From assembly GCA_045661345.1 (NCBI GenBank), contig JAZRFM010000023.1, positions 1 to 35,716 of the forward strand: 35,716 nt of DNA, in the 5' to 3' direction. Below are positions 1-8,245 of this stretch, piece by piece (position 1 is the first letter of the stretch; every line of letters starts with the position of its first letter). Under the pieces are notes generated by a model. It made no database searches. It was not told where the DNA came from and was given only the letters and a program-made list of their open reading frames with translations. The position numbers and the translations under genes are program-made. This DNA is from RUG12461 sp045661345. GTDB lineage: Bacteria; Bacillota; Clostridia; Lachnospirales; Lachnospiraceae.

Positions 1-38
1 GTTGCGGGAACGGTCGATGCCTTGGCAAATCTGATTAG

Positions 39-76
39 AAGCACATCGAGCGAGCATGTGCAGTTCCGATGTGCTT
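39..76. repeat. 10-bp inverted repeat with alternative pairing
   Basis: AAGCACATCG (39-48) is perfectly complementary to CGATGTGCTT (67-76) across an 18-base spacer. The spacer contains a second copy of ATGTGC (56-61), so GCACAT (41-46) could pair with either copy. There is no T-tract, so this is not a standard terminator. It lies in the first 242 bases, where I see no gene of my own choosing. Function unknown. Confidence 0.4.
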
Positions 77-89
77 GTGAAAAGCCAGC

Positions 90-163
90 GGGAGCCCGGT
101 GGGGGCGGACATGCCGGGAGGGCACAGGGAGCCCGGCGGGGGCGGACATGCCGGGAGGGCACA
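90..163. repeat. Two 37-bp GC-rich tandem repeats
   Basis: Two adjacent 37-base units (90-126 and 127-163) differ at a single base (T versus C at unit position 11). A shorter, degenerate third copy follows at about 164-184. The repeats lie just upstream of the lipoprotein gene. They can be read in frame with it, but only as low-complexity Gly/Arg-rich sequence placed before the real signal peptide, so they are treated as non-coding. Confidence 0.75.
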
Positions 164-242
164 GGGGGCCCGACGGGGAGGGGGCGGGCAATCGTCCGGA
201 GGGCAGGAGATTAAACTACCGATTGAAGGGGAGGAGGCACAG

Positions 243-1457
243 ATGAAAATTGGGAAACGAATAGTGATGTGGATGATGGCAGCGGTGCTGGCCGGAGGAC
301 TGACAGCCTGCGGGGGAGAGACGGCTGCTGCGACGGCACAGGCAGAACCCGCGCCGGGGTTGTGCGAATATGAGGTGGTCGGGGAAACGGATCTCCCGGG
401 GCAGTTTTTCCTTTCGTTTGTTTATAGCCGGAACCTGATCCTGCTGGACGGTAAAGGGAATCTTGTCTGGTCCAAGCATGAGGATCCGGTGGCAGAAGAC
501 ACACCGACCGGCTTCTGGGATTTTAAGAAGCATGTGATCGACGGAAAAACCTACTACAGCTATCATGACCAGACGGGTGCCTATGACAGCTATGGGATGG
601 AAGGGTATGCGCCCGGAGAACGGGTGATATTGGATTCGGACTTCAACGAGGTGAAACGGATCACCTTTGAGGAGTCGGAGGTCACCACAAAGGGACATCC
701 CCTGGACGGACATGATTTTCTGATGCTGGACCTGGATCATTACTTCCTGTCCGGTTATATCAAGGATACGGTCTATAACCATCCGGATTATCCGGAGGGG
801 AGCAGTGTGGTGTACTCCTATCTGCAGGAAGTGGAAGACGGCAAGGTGGTTTGGGATTTTAAAACCGCGGATTATCCGGAGCTCTATGCGTTGACGGTGA
901 CGGACGGAAAAGAGGACGCGGATGATTTTGCCAATGCCACGACGGATGTTCCGGATTACGTGCATTTCAACGCCATGCGATTGAATGAGGACGGTGATCT
1001 GGTGGTTTCCTACCGCCATCTCAGCAGTATCCTGTGCCTGGACCGGGATAAGGAAACGGATCAGATCAAATGGTTCTTATCCGGCGGCAATGATGAGTTC
1101 GGCCTGAGCGAGCTGGAGAAAACCAACTGCCAGCACTATGTTTCCATAGACGGAGACTATATCATGGCCTTTGACAACAATAACCGGAACGAGTCCACCC
1201 GGGTGGTCTGCTACCGGATCAATGAGGATGAAAAGCAGCTGGAGGCCTTCCGGGCGTTTGCCGTGGGGGAAAAGTTTTCCAGAGCCTGCGGATCCGTCCA
1301 GCGTGTGAAGGATGAGCTCTTTGTATTGGGATGGGGCTGCGCGACGAAGGATGCCGACTGTATGTCCGTGGTGGATTTTGCTACGGGAGAGACCCTGATG
1401 AAGGTAACCCTTGCGAACCCCGAGGATTTTACTTACAGGTGTGTGTATTACGAGTAA
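243..1457 (+). CDS. Arylsulfotransferase (ASST)-like lipoprotein
   Basis: A 404-residue predicted lipoprotein. The start at 243 is chosen because a GAGGAGG ribosome site lies just upstream and translation then opens with a type II signal peptide: charged MKIGKR, a hydrophobic stretch, and lipobox L-T-A-C with the lipidated cysteine at residue 23. The mature part looks like a beta-propeller of the arylsulfotransferase families (PF05935/PF14269). Characteristic landmarks occur in order: GHDFLMLD, DYVHFNAMRL, an asparagine- and glycine-rich turn, VSYRHLSSIL, then IKWFLSGG and QHYVS. These place histidines and an arginine where the family keeps its active-site residues. Known ASSTs move sulfate between phenolic compounds without PAPS. 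The real substrate here is unknown, and some relatives may be binding proteins rather than enzymes. It stands alone; the next gene has its own promoter. Confidence 0.75.
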   Translation: MKIGKRIVMWMMAAVLAGGLTACGGETAAATAQAEPAPGLCEYEVVGETDLPGQFFLSFVYSRNLILLDGKGNLVWSKHEDPVAEDTPTGFWDFKKHVIDGKTYYSYHDQTGAYDSYGMEGYAPGERVILDSDFNEVKRITFEESEVTTKGHPLDGHDFLMLDLDHYFLSGYIKDTVYNHPDYPEGSSVVYSYLQEVEDGKVVWDFKTADYPELYALTVTDGKEDADDFANATTDVPDYVHFNAMRLNEDGDLVVSYRHLSSILCLDRDKETDQIKWFLSGGNDEFGLSELEKTNCQHYVSIDGDYIMAFDNNNRNESTRVVCYRINEDEKQLEAFRAFAVGEKFSRACGSVQRVKDELFVLGWGCATKDADCMSVVDFATGETLMKVTLANPEDFTYRCVYYE

Positions 1458-1488
1458 GAGGCGTTTCCCTGATCCCGCCATATTCCCC

Positions 1489-1517
1489 TTGCGTTTGGAG
1501 GATGCGGGAAGTATAGT
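1489..1517 (+). promoter_or_regulatory. Predicted sigma-A promoter
   Basis: A -35 element TTGCGT (1489-1494) and a -10 element TATAGT (1512-1517) are separated by 17 bases, close to the housekeeping consensus. It lies 60-90 bases before the small gene at 1576 and would give it an independent transcript. Confidence 0.55.
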
Positions 1518-1575
1518 AGAAACATAAGGTCGTCATGTTCTGACTGCGTGACGGTGAAAGGAAAGGGGGAAAGAC

Positions 1576-1977
1576 ATGAAACGAATTTTTATTGCACAAA
1601 AGATGACGGGACTTTCGGAGCAGGAAGTCATGAAAAACCGCAAGATCTGTACCGATTATCTGATGGAGCATCCGCCGAAGGGGTTTGAGGGGGAGAAGGA
1701 TATCGAGTACATCGACTACTACTCTCAGGAAGCGCCGCCGCCGGAAGCGGTGGAGCATACCCACGAGAGGCTCTGGTATCTGGGACATTCCATCCAGCTG
1801 CTCAGCACGGCGGATCTTGTGATCTTTGCCAATGATGCGGCAGATGCCAAGGGATGCGTGGTACAGCGACTGATTTGCGAGATGTATGACATTCCGTTTC
1901 TGGAGATGGAGATCCATACCTTCAACTCCACGATCAAAGCAGCCTGCTGGAATCTGGCGGGCGTGTTTAATCACTGA
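1576..1977 (+). CDS. Small DUF4406/nucleoside-deoxyribosyltransferase-like protein
   Basis: A 133-residue cytosolic protein with a purine-rich ribosome site (AAAGGGGGAAAGAC) ahead of ATG 1576. The N-terminus MKRIFIAQKMTG is a short beta strand followed by a glycine turn. Residues around STADLVIFANDAADAKGC give a second strand ending in an acidic motif, and the cysteine-glutamine helix follows. This order resembles DUF4406 and the related nucleoside 2-deoxyribosyltransferase fold, in which a (V/I)-x-F-x-x-(D/N) strand and a downstream glutamate help bind nucleosides. I see no catalytic signature strong enough to assign a reaction. It is monocistronic: its own promoter is upstream and a strong terminator follows at 2010-2036. 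Family assignment is moderate and function is unknown. Confidence 0.6.
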   Translation: MKRIFIAQKMTGLSEQEVMKNRKICTDYLMEHPPKGFEGEKDIEYIDYYSQEAPPPEAVEHTHERLWYLGHSIQLLSTADLVIFANDAADAKGCVVQRLICEMYDIPFLEMEIHTFNSTIKAACWNLAGVFNH

Positions 1978-2009
1978 TATTGTGAAACGAATTCATCCGT
2001 TTTTTTCGG

Positions 2010-2036
2010 CACGGGGCAGCATGCCCCGTGTTTTTT
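2010..2036 (+). terminator. Intrinsic terminator after the 1576 gene
   Basis: A perfect 8-bp stem, CACGGGGC (2010-2017) with GCCCCGTG (2023-2030), encloses a 5-base loop and is followed by six T residues (2031-2036). It separates the upstream gene from the partner-switching cluster. Confidence 0.9.
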
Positions 2037-2053
2037 CAGCCGTGTCCAGCCCC

Positions 2054-2090
2054 TTGTCACTCCGCTCCCGTCTGATATATAATAGACGGG
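2054..2090 (+). promoter_or_regulatory. Promoter with palindrome flanking the -10 box
   Basis: TTGTCA (2054-2059), an 18-base spacer and a perfect TATAAT (2078-2083) form a strong housekeeping promoter for the cluster. CCCGTCT (2067-2073) and AGACGGG (2084-2090) form a perfect 7-bp inverted repeat with a 10-base centre that contains the -10 box. A protein bound there would block polymerase, so it is a candidate operator. The leader also has a 6-bp hairpin, TCGGAG/CTCCGA, at 2107-2122. Confidence 0.65.
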
Positions 2091-2157
2091 AAGTAAGATC
2101 AGGGGATCGGAGTGTGCTCCGAACAGTCACAATAAGCAAGGCAGAGGAAGGGAAGAA

Positions 2158-2463
2158 ATGACTGTAACGACGGAAAAAGACGGGGGAAAGGTTGTGATCT
2201 CGCTGGAAGGGAAGCTGGGAGCATCAACCGCCGGTGAGTTTGATAAGGCAGTTACCGAAAACATCAGCGACGCGACAGAGCTGGTATTTGATTTTGACAA
2301 ATTGGAATATATGGCTTCCGCCGGACTCCGCGTGCTTTTGTATGCCGCCAGGGTGATGAAAAAGCAGCAGGGAAGCATGAAGATCATTCATGTCAATGAA
2401 TCGGTGATGGAGGTGTTTACCTTTACCGGAATGGCAAGTACGATGGACATTCAAAAGAAGTGA
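2158..2463 (+). CDS. STAS-domain anti-sigma-factor-antagonist-like protein
   Basis: A 101-residue single-domain STAS protein related to SpoIIAA and RsbV. The conserved loop reads YMASAGLRVLL. By alignment with the DSSGLG loop of Bacillus SpoIIAA, Ser54 is the expected phosphorylation site. In the known systems a GHKL kinase phosphorylates this serine and a PP2C phosphatase removes the phosphate, and only the unphosphorylated form binds the kinase. The gene is first in the cluster, behind the 2054-2083 promoter, with a GAGGAAGGG ribosome site. The same cluster encodes two PP2C phosphatases and a transporter-fused GHKL kinase, which are its likely partners. No sigma factor is nearby, so its output is unlikely to be a neighbouring sigma factor. 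Confidence 0.9.
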   Translation: MTVTTEKDGGKVVISLEGKLGASTAGEFDKAVTENISDATELVFDFDKLEYMASAGLRVLLYAARVMKKQQGSMKIIHVNESVMEVFTFTGMASTMDIQKK

Positions 2464-2480
2464 ATGGATGAAATCCGTTT

Positions 2481-3977
2481 ATGAGCAGCGCATACAATAA
2501 GGGGATGACAATGAAGGGAGTCCTTTCCTCAAGGGATAAAAACGATGTTTTCTGGGACAAAAAAAGAAAGTATGTGCTTTCCGCAAATATCAAGAATAAG
2601 ACAGAAGGAAGCTATTTTCACCCGGATGTGGCTGCGGAGGTAAAGAGCGCTTATGACAGGTATGACAGCGCTTTTTTACTTCATGAGCTGACAGGAAACG
2701 AGTTCATGGATCATCCGCCTACGGCATCGGGACAAACATCATTTGCAAAGTCCATAGCCGAAATGATGCATACACTGGAACGGTTAGACAGGTCTGTGAT
2801 GGATGAACACGCTGTGCTCGACCCCACAGCATCTTTTTTTATGGATATCATTGATGATGCGAAGAAGCTGATCGGTGAGATCGTAGAGGCTTTTTTTGCG
2901 GGATGCGGTACCGACAGGGATGGCAATACGCTTGCGGATAAGAGCCAAAGGAGTGCCGCGAGGAAAATGTTTTTCGAAAAGAGAAAAGAATACGAGATCC
3001 TGATCAAGACTGAAAGAAAGATCGCCGGAAGCGAGATGATCGATATCATCCGGGACGCAAAAGGGATAGAGGAGTATCAGAAAACTGATTTGTCAGGAGA
3101 CGATCCCCGCCTGGAAAAGCTGCTGGCAAAGAAAAAGATCCCGGAGGAATACAGCGAAAGGATTTCCGCCCTTTGTGAGCTCAGCAAAGCTGCCGGGATC
3201 GAAATCGCGGAAGCGATGGTCGGAAAGGAAGCCCTGTGGGGGGCGATCAGGGAAAAACTGACGGAGGAGGATCAGTCAGAGACAAGGAAAAAGCTGCTTC
3301 AGAGCGGATTTGACGCCTATGCCTTTGATGTTGATATGAATATACGAAGGCTCCTGTACAGGAGAGATGCCGTCTGTTACCTCATCAGATGGTTCCTTTC
3401 GGGAGAGCCGGTAGATGACATCACGGCAAAAAGGATAGCGGAGATATCCGATGAAAAGCCGGAGGTATTTGATCCTGCGGACAGTCTCCATCAGATCATC
3501 GGATTCTGCGAACCGGTGGAAAAAGCAGAAGACGAATCTGCGGATTCTGATCCTGTCAGGGGGATCATCAGGCTGGGGGACGAGGTACGGCAATATTTGT
3601 ACCGGAATCCCTCGCAGTTCGAGGCACAAAGTCTCCTGTCATTAGCGGCAGACACGGAAGGATTAGCGGATGTATTGTCCAGGGCCTGGTCTCTGTCCAA
3701 ACGGATGGATGAGCTTACCTTGTCAGGGAAGTATGCGGATCTGGATCCTGCCGAACAGCAGCATCTCTTTGATATCTGGGTACAGGCGGATACGGTCTGC
3801 AGGGTTGGAGATCCGGTTCTGGAGCTTATCATGGAAAACGGCCATAGGACCATCGGGGAAGCCACTGACCTGTTGGAGGGTATGCTCCCTGAGATCAGCT
3901 ATTCCATGAAGGAAAAGATATCCAGAGATACGCTGGCGAAGGTGATTCTCGAAAGGAGCGGGATGCATGTCTACTAG
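2481..3977 (+). CDS. Unrecognised 498-residue alpha-helical protein
   Basis: I do not recognise a family. The product is soluble, has no signal peptide or membrane segment, and is rich in charged residues, with long predicted helices (for example around EMMHTLERLDRSVMDEHAVL and KLLAKKKIPEEYSERISALC). Three in-frame starts exist: ATG 2481, 2505 and 2511. An AAGGGG site at 2499-2504 sits 6 bases before ATG 2511, which makes 2511 (488 residues) a serious alternative. The gene begins within 50 bases of the STAS stop, and its last 11 bases overlap the start of the PP2C gene, so the three are probably co-translated. Position between a STAS protein and its phosphatase suggests a regulatory partner or cytosolic effector, but nothing in the sequence proves this. 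Confidence 0.75.
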   Translation: MSSAYNKGMTMKGVLSSRDKNDVFWDKKRKYVLSANIKNKTEGSYFHPDVAAEVKSAYDRYDSAFLLHELTGNEFMDHPPTASGQTSFAKSIAEMMHTLERLDRSVMDEHAVLDPTASFFMDIIDDAKKLIGEIVEAFFAGCGTDRDGNTLADKSQRSAARKMFFEKRKEYEILIKTERKIAGSEMIDIIRDAKGIEEYQKTDLSGDDPRLEKLLAKKKIPEEYSERISALCELSKAAGIEIAEAMVGKEALWGAIREKLTEEDQSETRKKLLQSGFDAYAFDVDMNIRRLLYRRDAVCYLIRWFLSGEPVDDITAKRIAEISDEKPEVFDPADSLHQIIGFCEPVEKAEDESADSDPVRGIIRLGDEVRQYLYRNPSQFEAQSLLSLAADTEGLADVLSRAWSLSKRMDELTLSGKYADLDPAEQQHLFDIWVQADTVCRVGDPVLELIMENGHRTIGEATDLLEGMLPEISYSMKEKISRDTLAKVILERSGMHVY

Positions 3978-5970
3978 CAGAAAGAGACGAATCCTTTCTA
4001 TTATTTCCACACGGCTGGTTATTGTGGTAAGCGTGGCATGTCTGATTTCCATGGCAGGCATTTTTGTGATTCTCTCCATGAAGGCAAAAAAAGACGCGCT
4101 GGATCTGATTACTTCCAACGCGGCTGAAATATGCAGAGAAGTATATGCAAAAACAGATGAATATCTGGAAGGAAATATGGAGCTTGATCTGAGCCGTGTC
4201 CGTTCTGCCGAGCCGACCGATCTGAAGCAGGTGACATCCATGTGGGAAACGGGGGACGAGTACGAAAAAAGGTTCAAGCAGGAAATGGAGCTTTCCGTGA
4301 TCAGAAATGACGGCACGATCATGGTCTCTTCGGTGGATGGTGTTACGGGCAAAAATGTGCTTACGGAAGGGACGGAAAACTTTCAGGCGGCTGCCGATGT
4401 CCTCCGGAAAATGCTGGCGGAAGAAGAGAGCTTCGGCGAGGAAAACATCTGTAGTTACTATCACAGTATGGAGCATCACTTGTCCTTTGACGGGAAGAGA
4501 TATTTAAGGTATTACGGATGGGAGCTTGAGGACGGATCCGGTCTTTTTCTTGCGGGAATATCGGATGAGTACTACGAAAAGGGAGGGCTGAACAGCCAGA
4601 TTCCCACCGTGATGAATTACAGGCAGATAGGTCGTGACGGGTACACCGTATTGATCGGAGAGGATGGGATTATTAGAGGCGGCACCTGTCTTGGAAAGGA
4701 AGGTCTTCCTGATATGTATGAAGCCTTTCCCTATCCGGAGATTCTGTCCCAGGTGGATCAGAGCAGCGAATATGCGCTCATAGATTTTGACGGATTTGAC
4801 ACCCAGGTGGATGATGACGCAAGGATCCGGCTGTACTATACAACCGGGCAGAGAGAGCTTTTTGGGGAGCAGGTCTATTATGCCGCATCAAAGGTGGGGG
4901 ATTGGTACCTTTTATTTGTGTATCCGCAAAAGGAGGCCAACCGCTCCATGTATGTGACGCTGTTGACCGCTTTCATAATGGAAATCCTGGTCTTTCTCCT
5001 GGTGTTTGTTTCCGTTACTGCTCTGGTAAAAGGGAAGGTGATCAACGGTGTTTACCGGATCAGCGGGACGCTTGCCTCCATTACGCAGGGAAACCTTGAC
5101 GAAAAAGCGGATGTTCATGATTCCATAGAGTTTGATGCACTCTCCGGAGATATCAACACTACCGTGGATCGGCTGAAGGGACTGATCGCCGAGGCCAAAT
5201 CCAGGATTGACAAAGATCTGGGGATTGCCAGGGAGATACAGATCTCTGCACTGCCGAGTGTTTTTCCGCCCTTTCCGGAGCATAAGGAGTTTGAGCTTTT
5301 TGCAAGCATGCGTGCTGTCAGGGAGGTAGGGGGAGACTTTTATGATTACTCTCTGTTGGACGATCATACCCTGGGCTTTCTGATCGCCGATGTATCAGGA
5401 AAGAGCATCCCGGGAGCCATGTTTATGATGGCGTCCAAAAACGTGATCAAGGGTCTGGTCGAGAGCGGATTGCCGCCGAGTGAGGTGTTTACCGAAGCCA
5501 ACAAAAGACTCTGCCAGGATAATGAGGCAGCGATGTTCCTGACGGCGTGGATGGGGTACTTTGACCTGAAAACAGGAGAAGTGCGTGTGGCGAATGCCGG
5601 ACACAATCCACCGCTGCTGATCCGTGACGGAAAGGCGGAATATGTGGTTTTAGAGCCCGGGCTGATGCTGGCCGGTCTGGATGACATGGTCTACGGGGAG
5701 CAGACCCTGCAGCTTCAGAAGGGAGATATCCTTTTCCTCTATACCGACGGGGTGACCGAGGCCATGGATGAGAAGGAAAACCTGTACGGAGAGGACCGGC
5801 TGCGGGAGCTTCTTTCCTTTGGGGAAGCAATGCCTGCACCCTCAGGGGATAATGGTGTCGCCGGGGCTGTATGTGAGCTGGTTGCGGCAGATATCGAACG
5901 GTTTGTGCAGGGCGCAGAGCAGTCGGATGATATCACGATGCTGTGTGTGAGGTTTTTAGGTGAAGGGTAA
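3967..5970 (+). CDS. Membrane SpoIIE/RsbU-type PP2C phosphatase with extracellular sensor
   Basis: A 667-residue sensor phosphatase. The first membrane helix is at about residues 15-37, an extracytoplasmic region of some 290 residues (dCache-like by layout) follows, then a second helix at about 329-353, a HAMP-like linker, and a C-terminal PP2C domain. The phosphatase motifs are complete: VGGDFYD with metal-binding Asp457, ADVSGKSIPGAMFMM, NAGHNPPLL, YTDGVTEA and DDITMLC. Family members dephosphorylate phosphoserine on STAS proteins. The likely substrate is the STAS protein three genes upstream in the same transcript. ATG 3967 is preceded by AAAGGAG at 3952-3958 and overlaps the previous gene by 11 bases. 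The ligand of the outer domain cannot be read from sequence. Confidence 0.9.
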   Translation: MSTSRKRRILSIISTRLVIVVSVACLISMAGIFVILSMKAKKDALDLITSNAAEICREVYAKTDEYLEGNMELDLSRVRSAEPTDLKQVTSMWETGDEYEKRFKQEMELSVIRNDGTIMVSSVDGVTGKNVLTEGTENFQAAADVLRKMLAEEESFGEENICSYYHSMEHHLSFDGKRYLRYYGWELEDGSGLFLAGISDEYYEKGGLNSQIPTVMNYRQIGRDGYTVLIGEDGIIRGGTCLGKEGLPDMYEAFPYPEILSQVDQSSEYALIDFDGFDTQVDDDARIRLYYTTGQRELFGEQVYYAASKVGDWYLLFVYPQKEANRSMYVTLLTAFIMEILVFLLVFVSVTALVKGKVINGVYRISGTLASITQGNLDEKADVHDSIEFDALSGDINTTVDRLKGLIAEAKSRIDKDLGIAREIQISALPSVFPPFPEHKEFELFASMRAVREVGGDFYDYSLLDDHTLGFLIADVSGKSIPGAMFMMASKNVIKGLVESGLPPSEVFTEANKRLCQDNEAAMFLTAWMGYFDLKTGEVRVANAGHNPPLLIRDGKAEYVVLEPGLMLAGLDDMVYGEQTLQLQKGDILFLYTDGVTEAMDEKENLYGEDRLRELLSFGEAMPAPSGDNGVAGAVCELVAADIERFVQGAEQSDDITMLCVRFLGEG

Positions 5971-6021
5971 GACCGGATAGAGAGACACGATATGTCGTGG
6001 TCAAAGCAAGGAGGATTGGCT

Positions 6022-6540
6022 ATGGAAAGAGAATTGCGCAGATACCAAAATCTGCTGGTCTGCGTGGGAACAGGCATCATTATGTTCGGGTTCTGGAGCC
6101 TGATCAAGGGCGTGATGATGATCATTTTTTACAAGGACGATATCATAGAATTAATGACCGCCCTGGGGACGCCGAAGGAAGACCTGAGCTGGTTACTTCC
6201 CTTCGTCAATGTCATGATTGTCGGTGTGATCTGCGCGGACCTGGTACTGCGGATGATCGTGGGGTTGTCTGCCCAAAATGAAGGCAGGGACAGAGGCACA
6301 CAGGGCCGATGGCTGTATCTGGTCTTTGGGATGATGCTGACGATCATCCAGGTTGGATCCCTTGTGGGGAACCTCACCAGTTTTGACGAGAGCTTCACCA
6401 ATTTTCTTGACGGTATCATTACGCTTGTGATCGATGTGACATCTGTCGTCATGATGGTGGAAATGTTCGTGGCCGGTGCGAGGGTGAAGTATCTGAAAAG
6501 AAAAATCAGGAGGGCAAAGGCAGAGGAGGTCGCAGCATGA
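6022..6540 (+). CDS. Small four-helix membrane protein of unknown function
   Basis: A 172-residue protein with about four hydrophobic helices (starting near LLVCVGTGIIMFGFWSLI, LPFVNVMIVGVICADLVL, WLYLVFGMMLTIIQVGSLV and IITLVIDVTSVVMMVEMFV) and a basic C-terminal tail, KYLKRKIRRAKAEE. The start at 6022 is preferred over an in-frame ATG at 5992 because AAGGAGG (about 6009-6015) lies 7 bases before it. The final ATGA overlaps the start of the next gene, so translation is coupled. I do not recognise a family. With its two downstream neighbours it forms a tightly coupled trio inside the partner-switching cluster. Confidence 0.75.
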   Translation: MERELRRYQNLLVCVGTGIIMFGFWSLIKGVMMIIFYKDDIIELMTALGTPKEDLSWLLPFVNVMIVGVICADLVLRMIVGLSAQNEGRDRGTQGRWLYLVFGMMLTIIQVGSLVGNLTSFDESFTNFLDGIITLVIDVTSVVMMVEMFVAGARVKYLKRKIRRAKAEEVAA

Positions 6541-7694
6541 ATAAAGATTTTCATTACTATGGCACTTATTCTGCCGCGATTCTGGCGGGTCACTCCCATG
6601 AAGAGGCGCTTTGTATCGCAAGGAGCGCGTTTTTTGTGGATCTTTGTACGAAGCCTGTCTTAAACAGTGTCGGCGCGCCGACAGAGGCGGCCACCACGAT
6701 GCTTGCCATGGAGATGGCGGATGCGGGGAGCGATATCCTTTCCCAACAGGATATGACCAGGATCTGGGCATCCTTTCATTTCCTGCCGGGAGATCTCTAC
6801 TCCACAAGGAAAAGGTGCGGCAGGAAGTACATGCAGAAATATCACCTGATCTGCAAACCCAACGGGGATCTCCTCAAAGATACCGTGATGCAGGTGAAGG
6901 GGAAGGGGCCGGAAGCCACAGGACTTGCCATGCATGTGCTGGCGGACACCTGGGCACATCAGCATTTTGCCGGCACACCGTCCCGGGTCATCAACGATAC
7001 GAATTATCACTTTTTTGAAGTACTGCCGGACGGGAGTGAACGACAGGTCAGATTTCATTCCAACCCTGCCGCCCCGGACGACCTGGAGAAGGGCGTGTAT
7101 ACCAACAGCATGCGTCAGACCAGAGAGATCTCGGTCATGAACCTGGGACACGGCAGAGCGGGGCATCTGCCGGATTACAGCTGTGTGCGTTATAAGTATC
7201 TGCCGGCGTGGGCGGATTATGTGGAGGTATTAAAAGACAATCCCCATGATTTCATGCAGGCCTACCGGCAAATGGTGTATGCCATGAAGTTCCTGCGGGG
7301 AGAAGGGGAGATCTTTGAAAAGGATACCTATGATACGGTGTCCGTGGATCCCTGTCAGGAGAGGATCAACGAGATCCTCCTGAAGCGTCAGACAAATGCC
7401 GACGAGGACTGGAGGGCCTTCGGGGAAAGTCTCTCAGGACAGGAAGTGCCTGATTTTACACCGGCGGATTATCTGGAGGAATACGGGAACGCGCCAAGGG
7501 GAGAAAAGGACGATACCCCCATGGGACAGTTTATCCTGGCGGCACTGGCACAGAAGAGTATGGTGACGAACCGCATTTATAAGTCGGGAAATCTCCTGGC
7601 AGGGGTCACCGGAGATTACAAGAAGTGGGGAACCAAGGGCATCAGGGCCTACCTGAAACTTGTGGAGAGAGCAACGAAAGGAGGACAGTCATGA
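6537..7694 (+). CDS. DUF6765-like protein with phospholipase C/P1-nuclease-type metal motif
   Basis: A 385-residue protein resembling the DUF6765 family. The N-terminus carries HYYGTY and AGHSHEEA with His6, His19 and His21. The core has HVLADTWAHQHFAG, where His133, Asp137 and His141 are spaced as in the H-x3-D-x(3-5)-H zinc site of bacterial phospholipase C and P1 nuclease. GHGRAGHLPDY gives two more histidines and an aspartate. This suggests an alpha-helical metal-dependent hydrolase. I see no signal peptide, so it probably acts in the cytosol or on the inner membrane face, unlike secreted phospholipase C. Its start overlaps the previous stop (ATGA 6537-6540) and its stop overlaps the next start (ATGA 7691-7694). 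The substrate is unknown. Confidence 0.75.
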   Translation: MNKDFHYYGTYSAAILAGHSHEEALCIARSAFFVDLCTKPVLNSVGAPTEAATTMLAMEMADAGSDILSQQDMTRIWASFHFLPGDLYSTRKRCGRKYMQKYHLICKPNGDLLKDTVMQVKGKGPEATGLAMHVLADTWAHQHFAGTPSRVINDTNYHFFEVLPDGSERQVRFHSNPAAPDDLEKGVYTNSMRQTREISVMNLGHGRAGHLPDYSCVRYKYLPAWADYVEVLKDNPHDFMQAYRQMVYAMKFLRGEGEIFEKDTYDTVSVDPCQERINEILLKRQTNADEDWRAFGESLSGQEVPDFTPADYLEEYGNAPRGEKDDTPMGQFILAALAQKSMVTNRIYKSGNLLAGVTGDYKKWGTKGIRAYLKLVERATKGGQS

Positions 7695-8224
7695 GTGTCG
7701 CAAGCCGGGTCTTACAAATCATTACAGGACTCCTGATCGTTGCGGGAGCGATCTTCATGATCATAGTGCCGGAGGTCGGGTACTATGTCATCGCACTGAT
7801 CCTCGGTATTACGCTGCTTGTTTCCGGGATCGGCTCACTGATTTATTTTTTCACGATGGCACGTCACATGGTGGGCGGCAGGGATACCCTGTACAGCAGT
7901 CTCATCAAAATTGACCTTGCGTTGTTTACGCTGAGCGTGACGGATGTGCCAAAGTTTTTTGTCATGCTGTATCTGGTGGCGGTATTCGGCGTGACAGGCC
8001 TGCTGCGTTTGCTGCGCGGACTGGAAGCACGGAAGAAGAAGGCACCAAACTGGAGCGGGCCCTTTGTGGGTGGTCTTATCTTTTTGCTCTTCACCGCCCT
8101 CTGCCTGTTCTTTGTCAGCAACACGGTCATAATGGTGATCATTTACAGCATCGGTCTGATTTTTATGGGGCTGGACCGGGTCACCGGTGCGTTCCAGCGG
8201 TCAAAGATCGTATATATTCAATAA
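7691..8224 (+). CDS. HdeD/DUF308-like membrane protein
   Basis: A 177-residue protein made almost entirely of hydrophobic helices arranged in pairs: VLQIITGLLIVAGAIFMIIV, YYVIALILGITLLVSGIG, then two around residues 75-105 and two more near the end. The GLLIVAGAIFMII and GITLLVSGI stretches match the duplicated helix-pair pattern of HdeD/DUF308 proteins, whose molecular role is poorly known. The start at 7691 is taken because it overlaps the upstream stop in an ATGA and follows AAAGGAGG at about 7677-7684. It is the third of a coupled trio (6022-8224). Confidence 0.8.
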   Translation: MSVASRVLQIITGLLIVAGAIFMIIVPEVGYYVIALILGITLLVSGIGSLIYFFTMARHMVGGRDTLYSSLIKIDLALFTLSVTDVPKFFVMLYLVAVFGVTGLLRLLRGLEARKKKAPNWSGPFVGGLIFLLFTALCLFFVSNTVIMVIIYSIGLIFMGLDRVTGAFQRSKIVYIQ

Positions 8225-8245
8225 AAACACAGGAAACGAAACAAG

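Noticed and set aside
90..163. CRISPR-like array
   Set aside because: The repeats are directly adjacent, with no spacers and no cas genes.
99..242. N-terminal extension of the lipoprotein through the tandem repeats
   Set aside because: It would put 48 Gly/Arg-rich residues before a perfect signal peptide and lipobox; the ribosome site favours 243.
2158..5970. spoIIA or sigB operon
   Set aside because: A STAS protein and a PP2C phosphatase are present, but there is no sigma factor and no free anti-sigma kinase gene; the GHKL domains are fused to transporters.
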